This document shows positions 1 through 11,200 of a DNA stretch of 64,000 nt, in pieces; positions within the stretch are counted from its first letter, which is position 1, and every line of letters begins with the position of its first letter. The translations under genes and the position numbers were made by a program. The notes beneath the pieces were generated by a model. The model saw only the letters and a program-made list of their open reading frames with translations, did no database searches and was not told the DNA's origin. The stretch comes from Nectonema munidae (lineage: Eukaryota > Nematomorpha > Nectonematoida > Nectonematidae), in the NCBI GenBank assembly GCA_030549495.1, contig JAUIRK010000443.1:186001-250000 (forward strand), in the 5' to 3' direction.

Positions 1-51
1 TAGTAAAGTATGTTATAAAAGCTATCTAAAGTTTATTTGATTCGCAAATAT

Positions 52-1483
52 TTAATGGCTAATTACATACTTCAAAGCATGATAAATATAATATTGATCT
101 ACAACACCAGTAAATAAAAATGAAAAAGGTCCTTCTGAGTAAGAAACGATGTCTGTTCCACTGTGTTCTGAATATTTAAGGGGATAACCTGATGAAAATT
201 TAAAGTTTCCTTTTCTGAGTTGGCGTTCTCTTTTTAGAAAACTTCTTTCTTTTCTTTTTTTGTTGGTAATTTTTTGTGACACTCCAGTATATCCAGGACC
301 ATTGGCATAAGAAATAGGCATGTAAGGCAAGCTGCTTCTTTGTGAGTAGAAAATAGAATGGTCGCTGTTGCGCACATAGTTGAAGAGAGAGGCTTCTTTA
401 GGGAGAACACCAGAAAAGGATACACTGTGAGAGTGGTCAGCAGTTACGAGGATAAACGAATTTTTTACGTTTCTTTTGACATACTCAACACAAGCATCTA
501 ACGCTAGGATTTCATTTGCAGCTTCAAAGGCTAAATTACTATGATGTGCAAGATCTATTCTACCTCCTTCCACTATGAGTACATATCCATTAGGATCTTT
601 TTCAAGGACATCCAAAGCCTTGATCATCATTGTTAGTAGTTGGTATTGTTTGGTTTTCCTTTTGATTTCATACTCCAAGTGTCCATCAGCCAAGAAGCCA
701 AAAATGCCATCAACTTTGCTAGCATTGATTTGGGATAATTCTTTAAAACTTGTGGCAAAGGCAAATGACTCCTTTAAACGAACTTTTTCCGTTATCAAAG
801 TTTCGATCAAGTCTTCTGCTTTAATTCTGTTTCCACCTTTCGATCTTGGTAAAAAGTTGTCTAAACCACCACCCAATACAACTTTAAATTTGTTACCCGG
901 GTATTCTTTGATTAATTGGCTTGCGATATCTTTGCATTTAGAGTTCTTAGGAAGATCTTCATCACTTTGCCAATATCTCTGCACAGAATGTGAATATAAG
1001 GGCGCCAAAGTTGCATCAGTGACAGCATTTGTAGTGACAAAGCCAAAAGATAGGTCACTTTTTAGAGCATCGTCGCCAATGCAGTCAACAATAGAATTGG
1101 TCTGTGTGGAACAGTCGTTTAAAATACTAGAAGAATTCACTCCAACCACAAAACTATTCGTAATCACTCCACAGAATAGCGCAGTCGCAGTTGATGATGT
1201 TCGTGATAATATTTTTAAAATTTTGTTTCTCAATCAAATTTTAAATGGCTCCAAAAAGCTCCAAAATTTTTTTTCCCAATTTGGGAACTCCCCCCCCAAA
1301 GACGATTATCCTCTTTTTACCATTGAGTCTTTCTTCTGGCGCCTCTTCAATTTTATTTTGAATTATTCTCTCTGCCTTTTTCGCTAAATGTTCATCATAT
1401 GTATTCGCGTTGATTTGGAATCTCTTAGAAATAGTCATGGCATAGAATATGAAAACATAGATCAACACGTGAAAATGTATCAT
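52..1483 (-). pseudogene. Alkaline phosphatase copy 1 (damaged, or mis-assembled near the N-terminus)
   Basis: Metal-dependent phosphomonoesterase family. One frame (1483 to about 1250) gives a hydrophobic leader, a TYDEHL segment and KKRIIVF. A second (1233 to 52) gives the rest, ending YYIYHALKYVISH. It closely resembles the intact gene at 56123-57619. It keeps VEGGRID, TADHSH and the final metal-binding His (HSGTD). The block carrying the first metal-binding Asp (DGMG in the intact gene) is replaced by homopolymer-rich DNA at about 1240-1300, and some 40 residues are lost. The nucleophile Ser position reads Thr (SRTSSTATA). The phosphate-binding Arg (SVQRYW), altered in copy 2, is kept here. 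It is either a pseudogene or a real gene corrupted in the assembly. The long antisense frame at 575-1387 is only its shadow. Confidence 0.8.
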
Positions 1484-1598
1484 TTTGTACGCTTAAGTAT
1501 AGTGTATGCAAAGTGTATATGTAGTATAGTATATTTAAAATTGAGCTACTGAAATCTAAAGGCAAAAACCTCTTTTTATATACTTGGTTCAGCCACTT

Positions 1599-1853
1599 GA
1601 AAGAAGCTTCTTACGACAAAATGCTTCTGATTTAAAGATATATAAATGACGAAGATTGACGTTTGAACAATCAATGAGACTAGAATACTTCATGACATAT
1701 ATGCGTAAACAGGTGTTAGTACTTAAGGTTATTATTTTACGCATCATGCTCAACATAATAAAGCACTTGGTTTCTATTGGTTTGTTCAAACGTCAATCTT
1801 TGTCATTTATACATCTTTAAATCAGAAGCATTTTGTCGTAAGAAGCTTCTTTC
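1599..1853. repeat. Snap-back inverted repeat (MITE-like hairpin)
   Basis: Arms 1599-1671 and 1782-1853 are near-perfect reverse complements of about 72 bases around a loop of about 110 bases. The loop has a second small inverted pair (atgcgtaaa / tttacgcat). Transcribed, it would fold into one long hairpin. The outer motif ttgtcgtaagaagct recurs at about 5335-5350, so this is a dispersed family. No target duplication was identified. Confidence 0.8.
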
Positions 1854-2190
1854 AGTTCTAGGAGAATGATGATATGTGGAGAAGAACGATACAATTTTAG
1901 GTACTTTGATCTTACCGCTTAAATAAACACATGTTTCCAACTGTCTTAAGACTTTCATATTTTCCTCATCACTTTTACCCATCATTGCCACAAGTATGCA
2001 TCACCTCAAAGGTCGACAGACATTTCGCCCCATAGACAATTCGCCTCATGGACAAATTGTCCCCTATGCTATTTGTTTCATCCATCTTTGTTTATTATGC
2101 GTGTAAAATTATTAAAATTTTAAGTGGGGGACCCAGTTAGAGAGTTTGGAAAAGTTTTAGTGGTGCACGCAAAAAAAGAAAGAAGAAAAG
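1854..2190. other. Intergenic, with short 'cgcc-ccat' direct repeats
   Basis: No gene seen. At 2015-2070 the string catttcgccccat is followed by diverged copies (aattcgcctcatgg, aaattgtcccc), a short-period degenerate tandem array. The remainder is AT-rich and featureless. Confidence 0.4.
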
Positions 2191-2382
2191 ATGTTATATA
2201 CACAGAATATGAAAATAATAAAAATTTGTATGTTTCTTAGCAGGATTTCACATTATGTATCTAATCCAGAAAACATTAATTTGGAAGATATTGATGATTT
2301 ATTTACTTTAGATTTTTCTCTTTTAAACCAAAATAGGAATTTTAGTATTGCTTCTATTTTAAACTTATTCATATTTCATTGA
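2191..2382 (+). CDS. Protein fragment A with an eh1-like FSIxxIL motif
   Basis: A 63-codon frame whose centre and end (MFLSRISHYVSNPEN, then NFSIASILNLF) match a frame on the opposite strand at 3419-3620 (LFLSRICSLVSNPKK, then SFSITNILNF). Conserved spacing in two diverged copies suggests a real coding ancestor rather than chance. FSIxxIL is the form of the engrailed-homology-1 (Groucho-binding) motif of many homeobox and T-box proteins, but no DNA-binding domain lies nearby. Family unknown. It is probably one exon or a decayed repeat fragment, and the start codon is uncertain. Confidence 0.35.
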   Translation: MLYTQNMKIIKICMFLSRISHYVSNPENINLEDIDDLFTLDFSLLNQNRNFSIASILNLFIFH

Positions 2383-3418
2383 TTATGAGTTTCATGATTT
2401 ATAATATAATATTTGCTCTGTTATATTATTTAAATAAATATGCTTTATTTTTAATCTATTTTATTTAGCAAGATAAACACTACAACAATAAGGAAAAAAG
2501 CATTGTAACCCTATATATGGCAAGCTATTTTGAAATTTCTCAGTGCCGATAGAAAGGGGGTGTTTTCAAGCCCTTCTTCCTCATTTCCTTTTTTTTATTT
2601 AAAACTTTGCTATTTTTGTAAAATGTGAATATAAACAACCTATTGATTGCAAATGTGCTAAATTTACTTGTTTTGCAACTTGGTTTTCATTAATTATTAT
2701 CAAGCCTAAAAAATATACCTTATTTACGAACTCAACACCTAGTTTATTCAAATTGATATTATGAATTCTCTTTTTGCGTGAAAACAGCCATTGCCTTACT
2801 CTTTGAAGAATTAACTTTAAAAAAATTTAACCTATAATAATTTATAACTAAAGATATGTTTAAGTATAATTGATCAGATATATTATAAATATCATTAAGA
2901 CTTTCTCAAATTTTTTAAAAAGTACATGAAACACTGTTTAACATGAAAGGGAAATCATATATTTATGAGTTAATTTATAGTTAATGTATTATAAGTTTAG
3001 AAATGTGTTGGATAGCCGCATCCTTATAAATTTTAAAATATTTATAGATTTGTGTTATTTTTGAATTTATATTTGTGTTGTGATGTTTATTTCTGCAATG
3101 AGACCAGTGTCTGAAGAAAAGAAAGGGATGAGGAAAAGTACAGCAAAGCAAGACCCACGACTATAATGCGAGAAAGTGATGAGGAAAATTACAGCAACGC
3201 AAGACTCTCAAGTGTTCTTTATTGTTTGTGTGTAGTGAGAACATGAGCATGCGTGACAGAGTCTGAACATACACATTACTACATCATTTATAGTATCGTA
3301 AGCTTCGATATTATATAAAAATAACAATTAGTTATGTATTAATTCATTAGTTTACTAATTGACAAGTAAAAGAAATAATTTTTGACATAAAATAAAAACG
3401 TAAAATATAAAAAACATT
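2383..3418. other. AT-rich intergenic DNA with one short tandem duplication
   Basis: No gene seen. At about 3115-3225 two imperfect copies of a roughly 65-base unit lie head to tail; each holds gatgaggaaaa, acagcaa and gcaagac. Confidence 0.4.
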
Positions 3419-3772
3419 TTATGGAAAATTTAATATATTTGTAATAGAGAATGATGAAGAAGTTTCATTCACAATGGAAAAATTGATATTAAAATTATTT
3501 TTATCCGTAAAACTTTTGTCGTCAAGTTTCTTCGGGTTAGATACTAAAGAACAGATCCTTGATAAAAACAAGTATATGTTTCCATTTTTTTCTGATGTAT
3601 GCATTGTAAAAATTTGTGAGAAGTGTTTCGGTGCGAGCTTAAATGTGAATATTCCATCTATTTTCGAAACATTTTTCAAATGATCCATCACTTCTCCGTG
3701 AAATATCATAATTTTTGTCATATTGTAGGAACAGCTTGTTAGAGCAATTGGAGTAATTCTCTGGGATTTCAA
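3419..3772 (-). CDS. Protein fragment B with an eh1-like FSIxxIL motif
   Basis: A 117-codon minus-strand frame. Its last 60 or so residues match fragment A at 2191-2382 and end in SFSITNILNFP before a stop. The upstream half (KHFSQIFTMHTSEK and before) has no match in fragment A. No family recognised. The two fragments are about 1.1 kb apart in opposite orientation, so they may be two insertions of one repeat or exons of diverged duplicates. Confidence 0.35.
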   Translation of the reverse strand: MKSQRITPIALTSCSYNMTKIMIFHGEVMDHLKNVSKIDGIFTFKLAPKHFSQIFTMHTSEKNGNIYLFLSRICSLVSNPKKLDDKSFTDKNNFNINFSIVNETSSSFSITNILNFP

Positions 3773-3872
3773 AAAATATATTTTCAGTGTCTTGCTTTCG
3801 CTTTCTATTGTACCGGATTTTTCTTAAAACACTTTGTTTTTTAAGTTCACCTCTGCTTCCATCATTTAACAT

Positions 3873-4884
3873 TGTTATGCATTCTCTGTAAAGTTACTTG
3901 TTATTATATTTATATGTCGAAAATAAGATAAGAATTAAACCTGTCTATTTTATTAACGCTGCTTCGTGCTTCCTCTTTTATTTTTTCATTAAATGAATTT
4001 CTTTGTGATTATGTGAAACGAATTTTTTCATTTGATTACTTTCTTTTTTGAAAATTATTTTACCTTATGATTTTAAAATTAAAAATACTTAAAACATGAA
4101 ATTTATTAAACCTACATATTAAAATAAATGCTATCTAAAACAATAAATAAAATGTGTACGCGTATTTGCTACCATGGATTTACAATCATTTACTAGATAA
4201 ATATTTTTCATGAATTATCATTAGGAGTCGTCAGCAAAAAAAGCTAACATTTTTGTTTTAAACCTCTTATATAAAATTTTCTATTTAAAATTACACTTTT
4301 TAAATTGTTGATTGAAAAGTATAGCACTTTATGTCATAATAATTAGAACGTAGAAATGATAAAAGAACATTATTTTGCTAAACTATAGTATATTCAAACT
4401 CATTTCTTGTAGAAGTTGCATATGATAAAGTTGAGCAAAATTGAAAATAACTAAAAATGCCTGAATTTTCTAAGGCTAAATATTTAGTTCGAAAAGTTTC
4501 AAAAATGTCAAAAAAAGAAGTTAAAAAATTTGAATAAAAATACCAGGGCACTTTTTTGAGAAATGTTTGGTATATTGATACACCACTGTAGATTTATTCT
4601 CTCTATATAAAGTGTAATTATATCCATCAAAGAACATCTTCAAGTTTGGAAAGAAATAATTTTATAAGAAGTTCTTCTTTTTATATAATCAGAAGAATGT
4701 TTTAAAAACAATGTATTGTGCTTGTATCTAAAGAAACGGAAGATAGACTTAGAATCTAAGAAGCGGTTTTTACGGGAAGATAGACATTATAAGTCTATAA
4801 TAATTACAAATATATATATAATAATAGAATTATTGCCAGGAAGAAAGCCCTATTGTTATATTTATTCATTGGTTAGGATAGTAC
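3873..4884. other. AT-rich intergenic DNA
   Basis: No gene seen. About 4600-4700 shares short words (gtgtaattatatc, agaagttcttctt) with 5280-5350, which may be remains of related small repeats. Confidence 0.4.
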
Positions 4885-5161
4885 CAGGGCCGGCCCTAGT
4901 GTTCGAGGGGCCCTAGGCAAAATTGATTGCGCGAGGCCCAGCTTGGGTAGGAAAAAATATTAAAAGTGAGAAATAAGACTTTGAAAAAAAGAAAAGGGAT
5001 TTGTTTTATTACTTTTTCATCAACACAAAATGACGATCAAAGTAACTTTACTTTGCGAACCTTGCATTTGGCGAAATCATACAATATATCATCAAAATGA
5101 AAAATGAGAAGCGCGGGGCCCACTGCGGCCGCATAGATTGCTGTGGCCTAAGGCCGCCTTG
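4885..5161. mobile_element. hAT-type MITE, copy 1 of 2
   Basis: A 277-bp non-autonomous element starting cagggccggccctag and ending with a diverged inverted copy (ggccgccttg). The 8-bp target duplication gatagtac flanks it at 4877-4884 and 5162-5169; 8 bp is the hAT signature. Nearly the same sequence recurs at 44102-44371. No coding capacity; it would need a hAT transposase from elsewhere. Confidence 0.9.
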
Positions 5162-5225
5162 GATAGTACTAAACAAGACTAGTGGAATGATACTAATAAG
5201 TTTTTAGTTGCATATACTGGGATTA

Positions 5226-5470
5226 AACTATAGTGTTGTTGCATGCGTTGTCACATGTAAAAGATTATGTCGAAGATTATAGTGTAATTATATCTGTCAG
5301 AAAGTTGTCAATCAAAAAGGAAAAAAGAAACTTTTTGTCGTAAGAAGCTTTTTCTTCGCAAACCTGTTGAATGCGTAGGCTTTGTTGCACACATGTTGAA
5401 TGCGTAGATGTCTTTAAAAAAGATGTCTTTAAGCTTCTAATTTCCTTCTTCAGGAAGTTTTGCATAGCTG
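5226..5470. repeat. Repeat segment related to the 1.6-kb hairpin
   Basis: Contains ttgtcgtaagaagct, shared with the hairpin arms at 1599-1853, then gttgaatgcgtag twice about 30 bases apart. Boundaries are unclear. Confidence 0.35.
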
Positions 5471-5529
5471 ACAGTTAATACAAATCTACAGTTATACAAT
5501 TTTTCTCATTGTGGTTTATTTATTATTAA

Positions 5530-5860
5530 AACTTTATCCATTATGGTTTTCATCGATGGTTTTTCATATTATGAGAAAGGGAGTAGTAAGAAAAATCATT
5601 GAATTTATATGTATTTTATATCATTATTTTTTCCCAGCAAAAAAGTCCAAAAGATTGGTATGTACCATTCACAGAAGTCGTAATTGTAAAGGTTATTTTC
5701 AATTTTACAAAATTTTTCTATTAACTTCAGTAACTTTTTACAGGAGTTTTAATATTCAGGGAAAGTGATAGTGGCTTGTTTGATAACCTAGTACTGAAAA
5801 AGCGCCACAATCATGAAATCTCAACATCTGTAAAAAAATTGAGTTTGTTTGACGTACAGA
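5530..5860 (+). pseudogene. Possible MULE/FLYWCH-type transposon protein fragment
   Basis: Broken frames read VFIDGFSYYEKGSSKKNH, then KRLVCTIHRSRNCKGYF, then KKRHNHEIS. The order (aromatic-rich start, two Cys, then HNHE) resembles the FLYWCH zinc finger at the N-terminus of Mutator-like transposases. No single frame spans it and no transposase core was found. The call rests on this pattern only. Confidence 0.35.
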
Positions 5861-5869
5861 AAATTTATT

Positions 5870-7540
5870 CAGCAAAAACATCACTCATTTGATCTTCTAC
5901 TATACGTGTGTCATCGACAGATTTAATTCTTCATTTTATGTTGCAAAATTTAGGTGATAAGGGCAGATCAACGTTTGCCCTGGGTTGGGTTTAATTTTCA
6001 TTGGTTCTAAAAAATATTTATTCCTGGTTTCAGAAATTCTCATTCTGTAAGTTGAAGGTGTTTTTAGCTCCCAATAAACTTTAATTCTTAATTCATTTTA
6101 AGTAGATGAGAGTGATTTTTTTAAGTTTAAATGAAATCGTTCTGAAATAAGAACTTGCCATTGTTTCATTCATTTCATCCTTCAAAATGTCAAAGTATCA
6201 CAGTGGCGACGTTTAGCCCTAATTTATAAAATCAGTTGATTTATTTGAAAAAAATCAAATTAAAATGGTAGTAGTAGTTTATTTCATTAAAAATTTTTGT
6301 ACAAACGACATATAGTAGTGAAAAAAAAGATATGCACAGAAAATTAATAGTTTTTTGAAGTTTCCGACCCCACAGGAAGCGCATCTTCAATATCGTGAGC
6401 ACCAGAAAAATTTGAAAGAAGAGGAAAGATTTAGAAAAAAATCAAGAAGTAGTTTTAGTGAAAGAAAAAAATTAATTAGCAATGAAATAAAAAAAGATGT
6501 AAAAAATTTAGAGGAGTATAGATAATTGTAATGTGAAATGAGGTATGTATAGACTATAGAGGTATAGGTGAGTAGTACACATAAAAGTAAGATTTATAAT
6601 ATATATAAGTCTGGTAGAAGATTACATGATGTAATAGTATGAGCTTTTGGTATTTCGAGTGAAGGAAAAGTTTCTATCAGTTTATTTAAGTATTAAGATT
6701 TATTGAAAGAAAAGAAGAAAAATCGATAAAATTAAGAGCAGTAGTACGAAGGTATTATTAGTCAAATCATCATGGTCCAAAAATGTACATGCATTTGAAT
6801 GAAGAACACATATATGAAAGGCAAGGGAAACATAAGTAGAAGGAAAAATGTAAGATACGTGTAAGTTTACTAAAACAAGAAATTATAGATGTATTAGAAA
6901 AGTATAGTAATACAAAATAATAATTATTGTGGAAAACAGAGAGTACAAATATTTGAAAATATTCAAGAGTAAGATGACAAATAAGCGATTTTTTAAAGTT
7001 CTTTAAAAATAAAACTTAGTGTCGGCTAGGGGTCAACTTTCTTTTAAATAATGTCGGCTATGGGGCTTTTCTTTGAAAAATGTTTTCTAAGGGGGCTTGA
7101 ATAGGAAAAGTTTGGGAAACACTGGTTCATATAAAAATGGAATGCAATGATTGCCATTTTCTAGCATATACATAGAATTAGCGTCCCACTATTTTTCCAA
7201 TAAAGAATCACCACCCTAAACTCATATATACCTGCTCAAAGTGTTTAAATAACAGACCCACTTTTATTTAGCTTTTGATCACATTAAATAAGGTCCGTTT
7301 AAATCAAAACCTTTTTTAAAATCGATTGAAGTGCGAGAAATCATGACTAACTAATTCATGTACTTGAAAGGGGATCTGAAAAAAAAGTATCCATGTTCCC
7401 ATACTTTCTATTTGATAAAAAAAATTGGCCCTTTGTTCTTGCAATAAACGACCGCTACTCCAAATAGTAAGCAACAAAGGAAAATATTGAAATATTTGAG
7501 AGAATCAAAATTTCAATCGAAAATCAATATAATAATAATA
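5870..7540. other. Intergenic DNA; one hAT-like terminus, no gene
   Basis: AT-rich, with a purine-rich plus strand from about 6380 to 7000. At 7105-7123 gtttgggaaacactg looks like the right end of a hAT element (inverse of cagtgtttcccaaac), with tandem gtcggcta words just upstream. The matching left end was not found. Confidence 0.4.
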
Positions 7541-7544
7541 ATAA

Positions 7545-7900
7545 TCAATTTTACGGCTAGTCTTCCCAGAACGCTGAGGTTTAGCCGGTTTTTACCACTA
7601 TGGCATTTAATCTCTCATTATTTTGCGTCTCCATTCATCTCTATTTGCTCGTCCCCTAATGCTAAATGTCTTTTGCTCATGTCTTTTTGACTATTTCTAT
7701 CCATGTCATCTTTGGCCTGCCTTTACTCTTACCTAAAGTTTGATTTTTATAAGCTTCTTTAATTAGATCACAGGAAGGTCTTCTATTTACATGCCCAAAC
7801 CACATTAACCTTTGTATTTCTAATACTTTATTTATTTCATTTACTTGACATAAACTTATCTTTTCATTACTTAAATTTAGTAATTTAGTGAAAAGAACAA
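7545..7900 (-). pseudogene. LINE C-terminal tail fragment
   Basis: The minus strand reads IQRLMWFGHVNRRPSCDLI, then GRPKMTWIEIVKKT, then, after a frame change, NRDEWRRKIMRD. This is the characteristic tail after the reverse transcriptase of several LINE clades (L-R-W-F/Y-G-H-V ... G-R-P-x-x-T-W). It is truncated, frameshifted and lies just downstream of the INTS14 stop on the same strand, so it may be part of that gene's 3' UTR or flank. Confidence 0.6.
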
Positions 7901-8007
7901 AAATCGTATGTAAGGAAGAAATTATGTTACTTTTTAATTTAAACAAATAAAAATAAAAAGGATTGCATTTATTAAAAAAAATGATTTTATACAGCCTTTG
8001 GAAAAAT

Positions 8008-8202
8008 TTATTTAAAAAAGATGATGTCATTTTCATATTTTAAATAATCATGATTTGATAAACAGGAAATCACGTGATTCAAATGAGACTTCACTTCTTC
8101 ATTCTCTTCAAGCTGGATGTCCTTTTCAAAAGATTTCTTCAAGTAAGCCAGGATTTCGGAAAAGGAAATGACAGTTGCGTGCTTTCGTATTCGATTTAAT
8201 TC
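8008..8202 (-). CDS. INTS14: INTS14 exon 8 (last coding exon)
   Basis: Residues 426-489: [20 protein letters not shown] to [12 protein letters not shown], then TAA. Acceptor catcttatag, phase 0. ELNRIRK matches human ELNRLRK directly after the FYK/FYR end of the previous exon. It is a helical C-terminal region without the longer tail of the human protein. Confidence 0.93.
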   Translation of the reverse strand, partial: ELNRIRKHATVISFSEILAYLKKSFEKDIQLEENEEVKSHLNHVISCLSNHDYLKYENDIIFFK

Positions 8203-11200
8203 CTATAAGATGAAGAAAGTTATGCTTCATGATGTCCTACATAAACATACAATAGTTCCAAGTGGAAATTTCTTTAAATCGATATATTACAGACAACCCG
8301 AGTAATAAGTCATCTTCTTCCATAGCAAAATCCCCGGTAGGATAAAATCGGTTTCTAGTCAAAATCCCCGCTACCAAACCAAAATTAAAATCCCGGCAAC
8401 CAAAATCCCTGAAAATTAAAGTCGCTGCTACCTTAGTTTTCGGGAAATATCGAAGCGAGGGTTTTAGTTTTCAGGGATTTTGACTAGATTAGTATTACAA
8501 GTTCAAGTAAAATGTTTTTAAATTCAAGTGAAACGTTTTCAAGTTCAAGTAAAATGTTTTCAAATTTAAGTGAAATGTTTTCACATTTAAGTAACGTTTT
8601 CAAGTTTTAAAAGTATTTTATCTTTAGATTCGACTTGAAAATTTTTTAAGAAAAAAATAAAAACAATAATTTATATTAATTTATTTTATTTGATATATTT
8701 ATTATAAAGAAAAAAAAGAAAATTTTAGTTTGCATTTTTTAATTTTTCTAGAACTCTAAAAATTTGTAAAAGATGTGTAATTCAGTATATATCTTCTCTC
8801 AACAAAAAACAAATATTTTCAAACTCAATAAAAAATTACTTTTCATGTCGAAGCTAAAAATAAAATTACTTAAAACTTGAAAAAATTTCACTTGAATTTG
8901 AAAACATTTCACTTGAACTTGTAATGCTATAGATATTTAAAAGGTAATGAATTAGCTTATTGTATGCCTCTATCAAAATCCTCATGATAGACTAAACAAT
9001 TCCTAAGCTTTTGAGATTACTGAGGATTCTGTAAATATTGAATACACTCTATCTTATGTCATGTATATTTCCGCTAAGATTTTCTAACAAGCATATTATG
9101 CGAGATTGTATAACATAAAATGAAACTGTGTGATGGATAGTTTTATAAATTACATCATATTGAGAAAAAAGCTCATAAATAATATATCAATTTTGCAAAA
9201 AAAAGATTAAAGATCACAATTTAGCTTTCCCTTCCTGAAATGAAACGACAAGTGTTGTAAAATTACATGAAGCTATATTAGACACTTGATATTCATTAAA
9301 TTTGATTCAATTCCCACACTCCCTCTACTTCAGTGGTTCTCAACTGGCGATTCATAGTTGGTTCGCAACAAATAGGACTTATGGTTTTCGAATAACGGCT
9401 GAAAAAAAAATCTCATCTTATCTTCTCACAATATTTTAGTTGTAACTCTTTTTTACTCGCTACAATGAATAAACTTATAATCTTAAAGAGTTTCGCATGC
9501 ACTGATATTTCTTCTGTTTTACTCGTAAGATGCTTTTGTTTTCAGTCATCATGTCATTTGTTAAACTTTTGAATACCCGTTGTTTTATAAATAATAATCT
9601 ATTTAATTTAACAACAGTGCTTCTTTCATTTTAAAACGTTTCTTTAAAATATAATTATTGAGTAAAATGATATTAACTATGAACTTTATAAATTTTGTTA
9701 TATTTGATATGTATATTCTAATAAAATTGAAAACAATTTTACTAGAATTTTATTCAATTTTTTTGAAGATCATACTTCTCCAGGGACTTCTTGCATTACA
9801 AAGATGGAACAAAGTGGAGGTATGAACCAAGAAAAACAACAAAAAACGTAAAAACATAAATCATACAAAAGATGATCCAACAAGATTTGAGTTTTCTCAA
9901 ACTAAAACTTGTAAAGACGTTTTACAGAACTTTACACAAAGTCAAAATGAAAAAGATACGGATTTTACTTTAGTGAAATGAGGGGATTCCTTGGGCTGTC
10001 TATTCTAGGAGGAGTTTCAAAGGCAAACATGAACCTTCACACTCTTTTTGGGAGCAAAATATGGGGAAAATTTTTTTCCAAGAGACTACTTCAAAAAAAA
10101 AATACAATTTTTTTGAGATATATAAGATTCGATGATGTGAACTCTTGAAGGTCGAAAAAGGACATTGACAAGTTCTCACCCATACGCGAATTGTGGAATT
10201 CAGTTTTGATTAATTGCCAGAACAGTTTCAATCCTTCTTTGAATTTTACGATTGACGAACGATTGTTTCCCTGCAAAAACAAATGTTCGTTTATCAAATA
10301 CATCCCTTCGAAGACGGGTATTGGAATCAAGTTCTGGTTCATTTGTGAAACGAATTCTTATATAAGGAAGGATAATAAATCCACTGGATTTTCTCAACAC
10401 GTTGTTCTAAAACTTATGCAACACTATAAAAACCAAGGTTTGAATCTTACAACAGATAACTTTTTCACCAATTTGAACTTGACAAACAACTTTTGAAAAA
10501 GAAAACAACTTTGGTGGGAACTTTACGAGCAAATAAAAGAGAGATTCCTTCTGAAATAAAACTTGGTAGAAAGAACTCATTCTACAAAACTAAAAGCATT
10601 TTTACAATCGATGATAATACTTCATTATTGGGTTATAAAATTTAAAAAATAAAGTCGTTTATTTGTTGTCCTCATGGCATGATAAAATCGAAATATCATG
10701 TAATGTGAAAAGAAAGCCTGACTCAGTTATCTTTTATAATTCGACAAAGAGTGGGGTCGACACGGGAGACAAAATGTTGAAGATGTATTCATGTAAATGT
10801 ACAACAAGAAGGTGGCTTTTGGCAACTTTTTCCAACTTGATAGCCTTTACATACCTCGATTCCTACAACATTTGGAAAAAACAGTCGAAGAAAATTTTTG
10901 ATACACTTTGGAGAAACACTTTGTGAAGAAAGCAGAAATAGGAGGAAAAAGTTTGTTCCGCTATGCAATATTCCAAATCAAATATCTTTACACTCCAATC
11001 AAAAGGAAAAACGTAGAACAACCTGTAGATATCCTATGAGAAAGATTTGAAATGTTTCAACATTTTTCTTCAAAAGATTCGCTAGCTTCACTATTATGTT
11101 AGTTATCGGTCAATTAACCCGTATGGACCTTGAAATCAAGTTTCTTAATAAAATTTTGTAAGTTTATAACAATTTAATTATCTCTCACGTTAAATATTAC

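Noticed and set aside
575-1387. A 270-residue plus-strand frame
   Set aside because: Antisense shadow of alkaline phosphatase copy 1.
7677-8036. A 119-residue minus-strand protein
   Set aside because: It joins an off-frame shadow of INTS14 exon 8 to a LINE tail fragment; not one protein.
9330-9370. hAT element starting cagtggttctcaactgg
   Set aside because: A typical left end, but no matching right end or target duplication was found.
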